Shown: positions 16,356 through 24,661, numbered from the stretch's first letter. The stretch: DNA of 64,000 nucleotides from JABCZH01 sp963803775 (GCA_963803775.1 CAWDNS010000002.1:248001-312000), one strand, 5' to 3'. A program made the numbers and translations. Notes: generated by a model from the sequence alone, not told the origin.

Positions 16356-18758
16356 TCAAGACGGGATCTCCATCTGCTGAGGTTCCTCGAGCGAGCGCAT
16401 TTCCAGGAGTGCCATTAAGAACGACAGCGTTGATTCCGCGCCCTGGTTTTGATTGGCGCGTTCGGGATGCAGACCGTCGCGGCAGCCACCGGTAACGGAA
16501 TCGTAAAGCGGGAGTTGCAGATCGTTGTCGCCAAGGAACCAGTTGAAAGCCGACCAGGCCTCGCTGCGCCAGCGGTTGTCACCAGTTACGCGAAAAGCTT
16601 CGAGACAAGCGGAGACCGCGCCGGCGGCTTCAATCGGCTGTTGATCGAAGCGGGCCTTTTCCCCGCCCTTGCGATAGAAGCCTTGTGATCCGATAGGCAC
16701 GAAGTGGCCGTTGGTCTCGCAGCGTTGCATGGTCATAAGCCAATCCAGTGCATCCAGACCGGCTGAGATCATGCGGTCATCGCTGCAGGCTGAGCCCACC
16801 AGAAACATGGCTTGCGGCAATCTGGCGTTTCCATAGGCGAGAATGTCTTCAAACCAATTCCAGTCCGGGCTGTGTACCGACTCATACATTACGAGCAAAC
16901 GTTGGGCGAGCGCGGATCTTACTCGCTGGGCATCGCGGTCTCCGGGATAAGAGGCGAGGTATTCGTGGATCCCGAGAAGCGTATAGGCCCAGGCTCGAGG
17001 GCTGCTGAATTCCACGGCTGCTGGGAGTGAATACTCGAATAGACGGCCGGCAGCGCCCCGCAATCCCGGATCTTCGGACCGGCTCAATACTGTCCCCAGC
17101 GCCCACAATGCGCGGCCATGGCAGTCTTCACTCACGTGCGCAGAGCCGTTGGCTTCGATCCAGCGGCGATTGTAGCCAAGAAAGTTTCTGAATCGACCGG
17201 TCGCCGGATTGAAAGCATGCTCCAGGAACGCTAAGTAGGCGAAGGATGAATCCGAGGTAGTCTGGGCCGGACGGGCCGCGCCGGTTCTTACAAGTTGTTC
17301 CAATGAAACTGCGAAAACCAGAGCGCGCGCGTTGTCGTCGGTGGTGTATCCCTCGTTGCGGTTGGGGATAGTGAAGATGGAGTGCTGCAACATTCCGGTG
17401 TCGTCGGTTAAACGATGCAGGTGATTCAGGTTCAAGTCCGGCAACCGGTCGAGCGATTTCCTGGTGGCCCGAGCGGAGAACTGCACTTGTGGATTCTCCA
17501 TACGGTCGCTGCGAACCCGGGCGAAACTTTCCATGTAACCCTGCGCTACGCGTTTCCAGACCATCTCGCGCGCGAACAGATAGGCGCGCTTGCGCATGGC
17601 ATGGCGAATCGCCGGCGTATCCAGGAGTTCGATGGTCTTGTTCGCGATGGCAGTGGGGTCCTGAAAAGGGACGAGCGCACCCCGGCGGTCATCTAATAAT
17701 TCGATGGCGTGCCAGTAAGGAGTCGAGATGATCGCCTTGCCGGCGCCGAGAGCGTAGGCGAGGGTTCCCGAAACCACCTGCGCCTCGTGGCGATAAGGCG
17801 TGATGTAAATGTCGGCGGCCCCGATGAACTGAACCATCTCCTCAGGGCTGACGAAGCGGTTATGGAAAATCACCTGCGACTCGACTCCCACTTCCATGGC
17901 TAAAGCTTGCAAGTATTCGCGATAGCGATCGCCTTCGCGGCGAAGAACATGAGGGTGGGTCGCGCCGGCGACGATGTAGGCAACATTAGTGTGTTTAGCC
18001 AAAATCTGGGGCAGCGCTTGAATGACATTTTCGATTCCCTTGTTCGGGGAGAGCAGGCCGAAGGTGAGCAGTACGGCTTTGCCTTCCACGCCAAAGCGAT
18101 CTTTGTAGAAATTGGGGTCCAGAAACGGCAGATCGGGAACGCCGTGAGGGACCATGTCAATCTTGCTGCCCGGCACTTGGAAGATTTCCTGCAAGAACTG
18201 CGATGAAAGCTGACTCATGACAATGAGGCGGTCGGAAAGCTCAGCGATTTCCGTCATGACCATGCGTTGGTCGGTGCTAGGCTCGCGCAGCACGGTGTGT
18301 AGCGTGGTCACCACGGGCATTTTCAGGGCCCGTAGCAGATGCAAGATATGGCTTCCTGCCGCACCGCCAAAGATTCCATATTCGTGCTGCAGACATACCA
18401 TGTCGATATTGTTGAAGTTCAGGAATTCAGCGGCGTCTTCATACGAGGAGACATCGTCCTGGGCAAGCGACCAGCGGACGCGCGCGGGATAGTCATATCC
18501 CTGCTCGGTGTCATTCACCGGTAGCGCCAATAATCGAGCGGTGCCGTACTCGGCGGAGATGGCGGCGCACAAGTCGGTGGTAAAGGTGGCAATGCCGCAT
18601 TGGCGCGGAAGATAGTTTCCGATCACCGCGATTCGGCTGGGCAGGGATGGCTTCGATTGCGTTCGCCGGCGCGCCGCCGAAACCGCGGTCCGAGCCAGCG
18701 GACCCGCGCCAACGACTTCGAGTACGCGATTGGGAAAGGCTGTGATAGGTAATGACAT
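16356..18758 (-). CDS. GT4 glycosyltransferase fused to an alpha/alpha-barrel C-terminal domain
   Basis: 800 residues. Residues about 40-420 are a GT-B glycosyltransferase of family 4: IAVIGNYLPRQCGIATFTTD, LQHEYGIFGG, TLHTVL, VPHGV, TFGLLSPNKGIENVI and the donor-site HEAQVVSGTLAYALGAGK. The C-terminal ~380 residues (from DDNARALVFAV) have repeated helical, Trp-rich segments (WIEANGSAHVSEDCHGRALW, WNWFEDILAYGNARLPQAM) typical of an (alpha/alpha)6 barrel as in glycoside hydrolases or epimerases. It is coupled to a GH130 gene. A palindromic TGGTCA site lies 75 bases upstream. Confidence 0.87.
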   Translation of the reverse strand: MSLPITAFPNRVLEVVGAGPLARTAVSAARRRTQSKPSLPSRIAVIGNYLPRQCGIATFTTDLCAAISAEYGTARLLALPVNDTEQGYDYPARVRWSLAQDDVSSYEDAAEFLNFNNIDMVCLQHEYGIFGGAAGSHILHLLRALKMPVVTTLHTVLREPSTDQRMVMTEIAELSDRLIVMSQLSSQFLQEIFQVPGSKIDMVPHGVPDLPFLDPNFYKDRFGVEGKAVLLTFGLLSPNKGIENVIQALPQILAKHTNVAYIVAGATHPHVLRREGDRYREYLQALAMEVGVESQVIFHNRFVSPEEMVQFIGAADIYITPYRHEAQVVSGTLAYALGAGKAIISTPYWHAIELLDDRRGALVPFQDPTAIANKTIELLDTPAIRHAMRKRAYLFAREMVWKRVAQGYMESFARVRSDRMENPQVQFSARATRKSLDRLPDLNLNHLHRLTDDTGMLQHSIFTIPNRNEGYTTDDNARALVFAVSLEQLVRTGAARPAQTTSDSSFAYLAFLEHAFNPATGRFRNFLGYNRRWIEANGSAHVSEDCHGRALWALGTVLSRSEDPGLRGAAGRLFEYSLPAAVEFSSPRAWAYTLLGIHEYLASYPGDRDAQRVRSALAQRLLVMYESVHSPDWNWFEDILAYGNARLPQAMFLVGSACSDDRMISAGLDALDWLMTMQRCETNGHFVPIGSQGFYRKGGEKARFDQQPIEAAGAVSACLEAFRVTGDNRWRSEAWSAFNWFLGDNDLQLPLYDSVTGGCRDGLHPERANQNQGAESTLSFLMALLEMRSLEEPQQMEIPS

Positions 18759-18832
18759 TGATCCTTATATATGGTGAGAACAGATGTGGAAAGGGGCTAC
18801 TGGTTAGTATTATCGAAAACGTGGTTTCGGAC

Positions 18833-18848
18833 TGGTCAGAATTGACCA
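18833..18848. promoter_or_regulatory. 16-bp TGGTCA-GAAT-TGACCA site (perfect palindrome arms)
   Basis: The most symmetrical copy of the motif; the arms extend to 8 bp (ACTGGTCA/TGACCAGT). It lies about 75 bases upstream of the GT4 gene start. Confidence 0.6.
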
Positions 18849-18866
18849 GTAATTCTTAACCTGGTT

Positions 18867-19043
18867 CTATGAGTGCTCGACGGAAGCGGGCTTGGGACGT
18901 TTCGTTTCGCGGATCTGCTCCGCGGTGAAACCACTTCCGCAAGTGCTGCACCGCCAATAGTTGGCGGAGCCGCCGGGCTGATTCTCCGGACGCCGGGCTT
19001 GCACCAGTTCGCTGCCGCAATCGGGACATTGTCGTTTTGTCAT
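18867..19043 (-). CDS. Small zinc-ribbon protein
   Basis: 58 residues. Two CxxC knuckles (CPDCG at 6-10, CSTCG at 32-36) define a zinc ribbon. A basic C-terminal tail (RETKRPKP) could bind nucleic acid. The ATG is at 19041-19043. It follows the Cys-repeat gene by nine bases on the same strand, so the two are likely co-transcribed. Confidence 0.78.
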   Translation of the reverse strand: MTKRQCPDCGSELVQARRPENQPGGSANYWRCSTCGSGFTAEQIRETKRPKPASVEHS

Positions 19044-19052
19044 AGTGTCAGT

Positions 19053-19916
19053 TTAATGGCTTTTCGGGGGGAGCGAATGAATCTCTTCCGCGGTGAGTCG
19101 AGAGGCGTCGCAATAGCCGTAGCCTTTTAAACAAGCGGTGTAGTTCCGTTTGCGCTCGGCGTCGGCCAACAGCGTGGTTTCGGAGGGGGTCAGTTTTGTG
19201 TAGTCACAGGTTTCCTGGCCGTCTCTACATGCGGAGAGGTTACGCTTATGATCTGAGTTGCCGATTTGCGCCACTTCCGCCGGGCTAAGTTTGGAATGGT
19301 CGCAGTCGTCCCAGCCATTCTCACAGTTCTGGGCGTTACGCTGGTGTTCCGCGGCGGTCACTTCTTTGGTTTCCGCGGGAGTGAGCTTGGAGTGATCGCA
19401 TAGCCCGGCACCATTCTTGCAGTCGGAGAGGTTGAGGTCGCTTCTGGCGGCGTTCACCGCTCCGGCTTCCGACGGACTGAGTTGGGAGTGGTCGCAATCG
19501 CCTATCCCTTCTTTGCAGTCGGTGAGGTTGCGCTGGTGCTTGGCGAGGGATGAATCGCGGGCCTCGGATGGCGTCAGCTTGGATGGGTCGCAGGATCCCA
19601 TGCCGCTGGTGCAGGCGGCAACATCACGCTGATGATCGGCGACCGCTAGTGCCGTCGCTTCCCTTGGAGTCAGGGTGGAGCGGTCACAGGGATCGAAGCC
19701 GTTGCGGCAGTTCGAGAGGTTGGTGGTGTGGTGGTCGAGGGCCAGGTCGGCCAATTGCGAAGGGTTCAGCTTCGAGCGATCGCAGGTGTCACGGCCAGCC
19801 TTGCAGGCGTCAAGGTTCTGCGTGCCCGGGCTCTGTTCAGAGGCCTGAGCAAATAGAAGGATTGGACATAGAGCGAGGCAGGCAGTCAAGAAACAGCTTT
19901 GTAGAGTTGTCTTCAT
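19053..19916 (-). CDS. Secreted protein with eight 32-residue Cys-pair repeats
   Basis: 287 residues. A signal peptide (to about 24) is followed by eight exact-length 32-residue repeats. The consensus is N-L-x2-C-x2-G-x3-C-D-x-S-x-L-(T/S)-P-x-E-x8-H-x-R. Each unit has two Cys seven apart, giving sixteen in all, which could form one disulfide per repeat in the periplasm. The D-x-S-x-L-x2-x-E part slightly recalls calcium-binding loops, but no known repeat is recognised. The last unit is truncated. Probably a repeat solenoid for binding or structure; no enzymatic motif is present. Confidence 0.85.
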   Translation of the reverse strand: MKTTLQSCFLTACLALCPILLFAQASEQSPGTQNLDACKAGRDTCDRSKLNPSQLADLALDHHTTNLSNCRNGFDPCDRSTLTPREATALAVADHQRDVAACTSGMGSCDPSKLTPSEARDSSLAKHQRNLTDCKEGIGDCDHSQLSPSEAGAVNAARSDLNLSDCKNGAGLCDHSKLTPAETKEVTAAEHQRNAQNCENGWDDCDHSKLSPAEVAQIGNSDHKRNLSACRDGQETCDYTKLTPSETTLLADAERKRNYTACLKGYGYCDASRLTAEEIHSLPPKSH

Positions 19917-19975
19917 GTTTATCTCCGTGTTGCGTGTGCTCTCTTGCCGCTCCGCTGCTGACTTCCCTGCCCCGT

Positions 19976-20008
19976 GTAGACCGGAACCAGGGCGCGGTTC
20001 CGGTCTAC
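19976..20008. terminator. Terminator hairpin after SYLF copy 2
   Basis: 13-bp perfect stem GTAGACCGGAACC with a 7-base loop between the SYLF gene (20028-20741) and the Cys-repeat gene on the same strand. No T-run, so it could also act as a processing or attenuation hairpin. Confidence 0.65.
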
Positions 20009-20027
20009 CAGGACTAGACTGACGACA

Positions 20028-20741
20028 CTAATTGGTACCTTTCGCTTCGGCGATATGGGCCTGTTGACGCGCCTCTGACACAGCTTTCCTGAATGCCTCT
20101 GCGCTCGGGGGCGTTGCCACTTTGCCGGAAAGAATGTTGCGGAAGCGCTTGTTCTTGCCATAGATGGCGATGGTTGAGTCGTTGTCCTGCTCGATGACTG
20201 CGCCTTCCAGAGTCAAGCCAGCGAACACACCCTTGGAACGTGAGTAGGTCAGCATTTCGGTGTTCATCTTCCAGTCGGTTCCGGCGGAAGCATGACGGCC
20301 AACCGGGCCGGCCGCTACTGATCCTTCACCGGTGAGTTCGAACTTGCTGGACAGCAGATGCTGGAAACCCTGCTCATTCATAACCAGCAGGACCAAGTCA
20401 ACGCCTTCGACTCCAATTTGTAATCCCCAGCTGCCGCCGCCAATCGAAACGAATGCGGGTGCGCTCCAGCCTGAGGCAGTGCGGCAACTGGCGACACCAC
20501 GTCCGTGCTTGCCACCAAAAATGAAGCCAGCTTTAACCAAATCTGGTACCACGAGGATGCACTTGGCATCGTTCAGCACTTCTTCCGGAATGCCTTTGTC
20601 AGGAGCCGACATGATTGCGTGCAGCACGTCTACGGACTTGTCCATGCGATCAACTGTATTTTCCTGATCCGAACCGGCCCACGCATACGTTCCGAACAGG
20701 CCCATCAAGCTTAGTAGTAGCAGTGACATGATCTTTTTCAT
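20028..20741 (-). CDS. Secreted SYLF (Ysc84-type) lipid-binding domain protein (copy 2)
   Basis: 237 residues with a signal peptide (cut after YAWA) and the SYLF core: GIPEEVLNDAKCILVVPDLV, GGKHGRGVASCR, GGSWGLQIGVEGVDLVLLV and a terminal LTLEGAVIEQDNDST. It aligns over its full length with the protein at 4180. Likely periplasmic or outer-membrane associated. A TGGTCT-N4-TGCTCA site lies about 130 bases upstream, which copy 1 lacks in clear form, so the two copies may be controlled differently. Confidence 0.9.
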   Translation of the reverse strand: MKKIMSLLLLSLMGLFGTYAWAGSDQENTVDRMDKSVDVLHAIMSAPDKGIPEEVLNDAKCILVVPDLVKAGFIFGGKHGRGVASCRTASGWSAPAFVSIGGGSWGLQIGVEGVDLVLLVMNEQGFQHLLSSKFELTGEGSVAAGPVGRHASAGTDWKMNTEMLTYSRSKGVFAGLTLEGAVIEQDNDSTIAIYGKNKRFRNILSGKVATPPSAEAFRKAVSEARQQAHIAEAKGTN

Positions 20742-20872
20742 GAGTTGTTTCCTTTAGGAGTGCGAAGCTAAGAGGAGAGAACTTCAGATGGGCTGACTTA
20801 GCTCAGGGGATCTGAAAGAGAGACCGGATGCTCGTCTCTGGAATCATGATCGCTGGTGCCGGAAAGAATAGC

Positions 20873-20888
20873 TGGTCTGAATTGCTCA
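20873..20888. promoter_or_regulatory. 16-bp TGGTCT-GAAT-TGCTCA site
   Basis: Member of the dispersed 16-bp motif set, 130 bases upstream of SYLF copy 2. A short GGGCTAAAGCCC palindrome at 20913-20924 lies beside it. Confidence 0.45.
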
Positions 20889-20966
20889 CTTTGGTTAGGA
20901 CGTGCTCCCCAGGGGCTAAAGCCCACGTTTTGATGAACCGTGACGGCATGACTAAAGAGTAGTGTC

Positions 20967-21272
20967 TTGCCGTTCGTGCAGCACATGGGGCGGTTCGGAG
21001 TGAGCAATCCTGCACAGAATGGTCGGGGGCTGGTGTGTCATCGTGATGACGGCGCATTACGGGCCGTGGAGTTCCTGGTGTCTTCTGTTCTTTTTTGGAT
21101 TCGTAGGCTCGGCGGTTTCGTCAGGGATTCACTGAGGAAGCTCTTTGCCACGGAGACATATCCCGGGCAGTTCCCCTCACAAAGAATGTGCCCGTTCTGC
21201 GGGTTAATTACCGCGCGATCCAAGGCATCTTGTTTGGAGTGCGGCAAGTCGTTACAAGAGGTTCATCCGTAA
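20967..21272 (+). CDS. Small membrane/zinc-ribbon protein, start uncertain
   Basis: 101 residues as the longest frame; an internal GTG at 21066 would give 68. The credible part is the second half: a hydrophobic stretch (EFLVSSVLFWIRRLGGF) and a C-terminal zinc ribbon with CPFCG and CLECG knuckles 13 residues apart. It may be a membrane-tethered zinc ribbon. The next gene (Lmo0937) begins 27 bases downstream behind an AAAGGAG site and could share the transcript. Confidence 0.5.
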   Translation: MPFVQHMGRFGVSNPAQNGRGLVCHRDDGALRAVEFLVSSVLFWIRRLGGFVRDSLRKLFATETYPGQFPSQRMCPFCGLITARSKASCLECGKSLQEVHP

Positions 21273-21299
21273 GGACCAGGTGAGCAAAAGGAGATAACC

Positions 21300-21446
21300 A
21301 TGCTTTGGACAATATTTGTTGTGCTTCTAATTCTGTGGCTTCTGGGTTTCAGTCTGCACGTGGCCGGTGGTTTGATTCACTTGCTGCTGGTGGTAGCCTT
21401 GGTGGTTCTAGTGATCAACCTGGTGAGTGGCCGCCGGGTGGCATAA
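21300..21446 (+). CDS. Lmo0937 family small membrane protein (copy 2)
   Basis: 48 residues: LLILWLLGFSLHVAGGLIHLL, a second hydrophobic helix and the closing SGRRVA. It aligns almost residue by residue with the protein at 7567. An AAAGGAG ribosome-binding site precedes the ATG. Confidence 0.88.
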   Translation: MLWTIFVVLLILWLLGFSLHVAGGLIHLLLVVALVVLVINLVSGRRVA

Positions 21447-21458
21447 AGCCGCGCATCC

Positions 21459-21713
21459 TTATTTATGTTGAGTAAGCAGGCGCAGACCACGGCTGGTTAT
21501 TGCCTTCAGGATTCGCAGCGCCGCCTCGCCTGAGCTCTCAGGGCGAGCATGCTTGGCCGCAGCCAGATCGCGGTCAAGATGAGTTTTGGCGGAGGGATGC
21601 CCGGTGCTGGCGGTACACTTCTCTTTTGGCTTCGCTCCGCACATTGGGCAACGCACGGAGAGTATCTGCTTTAACGTAAGTTTCTCGGGCTTCACAACCA
21701 TAGTATTGAACAT
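21459..21713 (-). CDS. Micro zinc-finger protein, CPxCGAK...C...H family
   Basis: 84 residues; an internal ATG at 21699-21701 is an alternative start. The core VRCPMCGAKPKEKC, STG and HLDRDLAAAKH gives a three-Cys/one-His metal site. The same core occurs in the 46-residue protein at 31152, so this is a family within the genome. The extra C-terminal ~35 residues are basic. A TGGTCA-type site lies within 35 bases of the start, as it does for the relative at 31152, implying common control. Confidence 0.68.
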   Translation of the reverse strand: MFNTMVVKPEKLTLKQILSVRCPMCGAKPKEKCTASTGHPSAKTHLDRDLAAAKHARPESSGEAALRILKAITSRGLRLLTQHK

Positions 21714-21729
21714 GGTTTAGCTGGAAAGA

Positions 21730-21745
21730 TGGTCAATCTTGCTCG
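21730..21745. promoter_or_regulatory. 16-bp TGGTCA-ATCT-TGCTCG site
   Basis: Located 17-32 bases upstream of the micro zinc-finger start at 21713. At this distance it would overlap the promoter or leader. Confidence 0.45.
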
Positions 21746-21790
21746 AAGGAGTTCGCCTGGTTCCGAAAGGGGAATCCACCGGGGGCGAGA

Positions 21791-21958
21791 CTATTTTGTG
21801 GGTTCCAGGGAAACCACCTGAGCGATGGGAATCGCCAAGGTGGGTTCGTCCGAACTCTTTGCGGTCCCCAATCGCAGGGTTGCCGTGCCTTGAGCTTCTT
21901 TCAAGAACACATAAAACCCGTCGCGTCCGATGATCTTAACGTGGTCTCCGGCCTTCAT
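21791..21958 (-). CDS. Small SH3/KOW-like protein
   Basis: 55 residues from the ATG at 21956-21958: MKAGDHVKIIGRDGFYVFLK opening, then TATLRLG and a final IPIAQVVSLEP. The GDxVxIxGRDGFYxFL opening and the alternating hydrophobic strands suggest a tiny beta-barrel like those of KOW or SH3 proteins, which often bind RNA or protein. No family is recognised with certainty. Confidence 0.6.
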   Translation of the reverse strand: MKAGDHVKIIGRDGFYVFLKEAQGTATLRLGTAKSSDEPTLAIPIAQVVSLEPTK

Positions 21959-22006
21959 TGGGAATCTCCAATCTCAGCGCGCTCTTGGGGAAAGATGCAG
22001 CGTATT

Positions 22007-22210
22007 CTAAGTGCGCCACGGGCCGCCAAGTTTGGCCGGCACCCAGGGCCGCACATGCAATGAAGCTGCGTGCTGATTAATGGCGGCTGCCGCCTGGGTA
22101 CGGCGGTTGCCACCAGCGTTGTCGAAATCGAGGGTAGTGACGCTATGTTCGCAGAAGGTGCAGGTGAAGGTGGTGCCGCCATTCACCGGTTTCGTGGTGT
22201 AATATCTCAC
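22007..22210 (-). CDS. Small CxxC/H-containing protein
   Basis: 67 residues from a GTG at 22208-22210 with GGAG a few bases upstream. Sequence features: FTCTFCEHSVTTLDFD, then a helix RTQAAAAINQHAASLH. The CxxC pair together with later His residues could form a C2H2-like zinc site. Function unknown. A TGCTCA-N4-TGCTCA site lies 124 bases upstream. Confidence 0.55.
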   Translation of the reverse strand: MRYYTTKPVNGGTTFTCTFCEHSVTTLDFDNAGGNRRTQAAAAINQHAASLHVRPWVPAKLGGPWRT

Positions 22211-22333
22211 ATCTCCATTGTAGTCCTTCTTGCGGATGGGGACTCGGGCAATAGGTGCGCAACCTTAGAGTGGGAAATCTGTTGCGCGGGCCGGGAGGCA
22301 CGGCACTGCTAAGAGCTGGGGTAAACCTGATGC

Positions 22334-22349
22334 TGCTCACTATTGCTCA
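22334..22349. promoter_or_regulatory. 16-bp TGCTCA-CTAT-TGCTCA site
   Basis: Copy of the dispersed motif between the gene at 22007 and the REC gene at 22415. Confidence 0.45.
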
Positions 22350-22414
22350 CAATCGCGGGGCCGGACCACGGCTTCGCTGGGCGGCTCAAGACAGCGGTAA
22401 GCCGTGCGTACTTC

Positions 22415-22822
22415 TCACGCGCTGAGTCTAGTTCTTTCGGCGAGCTTGGCGAGAACTTCGTCGCAGATTCGGGCGAGCACAGGCACCAAGCGGCTCGGTG
22501 TTTCGTGCTTGGGAACGAAGGCATCGACCACATCGAATACGTGGTTTGGTATCTGCTCCTCGCTGGAGACCATGACGATCGGAGTATTTGGGTTAAGCCG
22601 CTTTATTTCTAACGCGACCTCATGTCCATTGATCTCGGGCATATGGTAATCAACGACCACGGCAGCAACTCCGCTGTCTGCGGCAATCTGTAAACCTTGC
22701 CGGGCGGAGGAAGCAGTGAGCACCGAGTATCCACGCCTTTCGAGCAGCGCTCTTTGGTATTCCAGCACGCCGTCATCATCGTCGATGCAAAGTATGGTCT
22801 TGGGTGTCGGGGGATTGGACAT
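22415..22822 (-). CDS. Stand-alone response regulator receiver protein (REC only)
   Basis: 135 residues from the ATG at 22820-22822. Receiver fold with the acidic cluster CIDDDD (12-17), Asp58 in VVVDYHMPEINGHEVA, Ser-Ser in MVSSEEQ and Lys in VPKHE. No output domain. It is closely similar to the protein at 27178 (same CIDDD opening, same VDYxMPExNGxEVAxxxxRLNP block), and both genes carry a 16-bp site almost exactly the same distance (46-48 bases) upstream. Confidence 0.9.
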   Translation of the reverse strand: MSNPPTPKTILCIDDDDGVLEYQRALLERRGYSVLTASSARQGLQIAADSGVAAVVVDYHMPEINGHEVALEIKRLNPNTPIVMVSSEEQIPNHVFDVVDAFVPKHETPSRLVPVLARICDEVLAKLAERTRLSA

Positions 22823-22869
22823 AACACAGTACCTCTCACCAAATAATCGCCTATGTGCCCGATGGAGTC

Positions 22870-22885
22870 TGGTCAAAGTTGCACA
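22870..22885. promoter_or_regulatory. 16-bp TGGTCA-AAGT-TGCACA site
   Basis: 48 bases upstream of the REC gene start at 22822. The paralogous REC gene at 27178 has a site at the equivalent place. Confidence 0.55.
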
Positions 22886-22924
22886 CTTCGCACCCCTGGC
22901 GCAGATGCGGCGCGACCTAACTAC

Positions 22925-23566
22925 TCAGTTCTGGTGGGCGCGCACCACGAACCGCCGCGGCGCCGGACCCACCAAATAAAATGGGTAACACGTCACCAAC
23001 GTCAATGCGGATTCGGTGGAGGGAGCCAATACACTAAGGTCGTCGGGATCGACGACCTTGACCCAGTCCACCTGATAGTGGAAAAGTGTCGTCGCCGTTT
23101 GCAGTTGAATTTCATCTTTTGGGCGGATGTCTTTGAGGTCGCGGAAGAAAGTGTCGCGGTGCCCGGCGATGGCAATGTTTCCGGATTCTCCGGGAAGCGG
23201 GGTGCCTTCGATATGTCCGGCGCCCAGCCGCAAGATGCGCGAGCTTGTCCCTTGTAAGACGGCGACCGTCAGACCCAATCGCGGGATGTCCATGAGACCC
23301 AGAACATCGCCTTTCTTGACGGGCGGTTTGAGCTCCGGTAGACACCCATCCCTTCCACAAGAAACAAGCCGAGGGACACCCGCAGTTACTTTGTGCTGTT
23401 GGATCTCGGTTTGGAGCGACTGTTCCGCAGACGCCTGGTACAGTCTGGCCTCAAGTAGAGTGAAGCCGACGTAAGCGAGCGCGAGGATTCCAATTAAGAA
23501 AAGTAGACGTCGGCTCCAACGAACGAAGCCATGAGTTTTCGCTGGGAGAAGCAGCTTGAGTCTCAT
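22925..23566 (-). CDS. Class D-type sortase
   Basis: 213 residues. N-terminal membrane anchor (about 20-40), then the sortase beta-barrel with GLMDIPRLGLTVAVLQGT, catalytic His136 in IAGHRDTFFRDL, catalytic Cys193 in TLVTCYPF and Arg204/205 in APRRFVV. Sortases cleave LPxT-type signals and transfer the protein to an acceptor. A candidate substrate with LPKTA is encoded two genes upstream (24662). The start overlaps the stop of the VWA gene by four bases. A sortase in an outer-membrane-bearing phylum is uncommon. Confidence 0.9.
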   Translation of the reverse strand: MRLKLLLPAKTHGFVRWSRRLLFLIGILALAYVGFTLLEARLYQASAEQSLQTEIQQHKVTAGVPRLVSCGRDGCLPELKPPVKKGDVLGLMDIPRLGLTVAVLQGTSSRILRLGAGHIEGTPLPGESGNIAIAGHRDTFFRDLKDIRPKDEIQLQTATTLFHYQVDWVKVVDPDDLSVLAPSTESALTLVTCYPFYLVGPAPRRFVVRAHQN

Positions 23567-24549
23567 GGCTGATTCGCCTTCGGCGGAGATGATGCAAGCG
23601 CTGGCGGTGCGAAATAACCGGCCCGCGTGCGGACCGACAAACGCCCGCGGCCTTGCCCGCTAGCCTTCACTTGTATGGCGCGATAGGTTCCATCCCGCTT
23701 TCGGTTGGTGGGCACGTAGGCCAGGGTGTACTGATTGCGAATATCGTGGGCGATGCGTTCGCAGACCGGAGCAAGATCCTTCAATGATTCCGGCAGGAAG
23801 GCCTCGCCGCCGGTGTCTTTAGCAAGTTCCTTGAGAACATGCGGGTTTCGGTCTTCGTCTTGTTCGTCAAAGATACCGATGGTGTAGATGATCGCGTCAG
23901 ACTGGCGGGCCATGGCCATGATCTGTGCCAGAGTGTGCTTGCTAGCATTGTCTCCGCCGTCGCTGATTATGATCAGAACTTTCTTGTCGCGATTGCCCTT
24001 CTTCAGGTGGTCAAGAGCGGTCGCCACGGCGTCGTAGAGTGCGGTTTGACCATCAGCGTCGATTCTGGAAAGAGCAACTTCCAACTGCGTTACCTGGTCG
24101 GTGAACGGAATTGCGCCGGGAAGGCCAAACGAGACCCTTTCGTTGAAATTAACCACAAACATCTGGTCCTGCGAGTTGCTGGAGCGGGCAAAAGCCAAAG
24201 CGGCGGCAATAACGTCATGGCGCTTCGGTCTCATGCTGCCGCTGTTGTCGATGACCAGGCCGACAGTCACCGGTATGTCGGCATGGCTGAAATGTTTGAC
24301 TGGTTGAAGTGCTCCATCTTCGTAGATCTGGAAATTGTCTTTGTCGAGTCCCGACACCAGGACGCCTTTGTGATCGAGCGCGGTTGCCTGCAACACCACC
24401 ATGTCTACGTTTACGCCGATGGTGTAGTCGTCCGGGGGATGATTTTGTGTCGAGGGAGATTGGGCGATCGTCGGCAAAACAAAAACCACAAACACAAGCA
24501 GATATCGGTGCGCGAAGGCCAACGTCTGCTGGTTTTGAAGCTTGGTCAT
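23563..24549 (-). CDS. Secreted VWFA-related domain protein
   Basis: 328 residues. Signal peptide/anchor (to about 30), then an acidobacterial VWFA-related protein: an N-terminal beta domain (VNVDMVVLQATALDHKG, DNFQIYEDG) and a VWA domain with an intact MIDAS (DNSGSM, TALYDA, SDGGDN). It lacks an LPxT signal, so it is not itself an obvious sortase substrate. It overlaps the sortase gene by ATGA and is probably a partner in assembly or adhesion. MIDAS domains bind ligands through a divalent metal. Confidence 0.9.
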   Translation of the reverse strand: MTKLQNQQTLAFAHRYLLVFVVFVLPTIAQSPSTQNHPPDDYTIGVNVDMVVLQATALDHKGVLVSGLDKDNFQIYEDGALQPVKHFSHADIPVTVGLVIDNSGSMRPKRHDVIAAALAFARSSNSQDQMFVVNFNERVSFGLPGAIPFTDQVTQLEVALSRIDADGQTALYDAVATALDHLKKGNRDKKVLIIISDGGDNASKHTLAQIMAMARQSDAIIYTIGIFDEQDEDRNPHVLKELAKDTGGEAFLPESLKDLAPVCERIAHDIRNQYTLAYVPTNRKRDGTYRAIQVKASGQGRGRLSVRTRAGYFAPPALASSPPKANQP

Positions 24550-24613
24550 TTCGATTGCTTCCCACGGCTTGTGCCGCGAGCTTCACATGCGGTTTAGATC
24601 CGGTTCTGTGCGA

Positions 24614-24643
24614 ATGGAGGCAGTACTCGTGTACCGCCTCCAT
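24614..24643 (-). terminator. Hairpin between the LPxTA gene and the VWA gene
   Basis: ATGGAGGC/GCCTCCAT stem with a partly paired GTAC-containing loop. It could end or attenuate transcription after the LPxTA gene, making the substrate more abundant than the downstream VWA protein and sortase. No T-run. Confidence 0.5.
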
Positions 24644-24661
24644 CGCGGTTATCCGGTCAAG

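Noticed and set aside
19053..19916. CRISPR-like array
   Set aside because: The regular 96-bp periodicity is coding (32-residue protein repeats) without identical repeats or unique spacers.
22870..22885. Sigma-54 promoter (TGG...TTGCA look-alike)
   Set aside because: The GG to GC spacing is two bases too short, and the other copies of the motif are symmetrical with TGNNCA on both sides.
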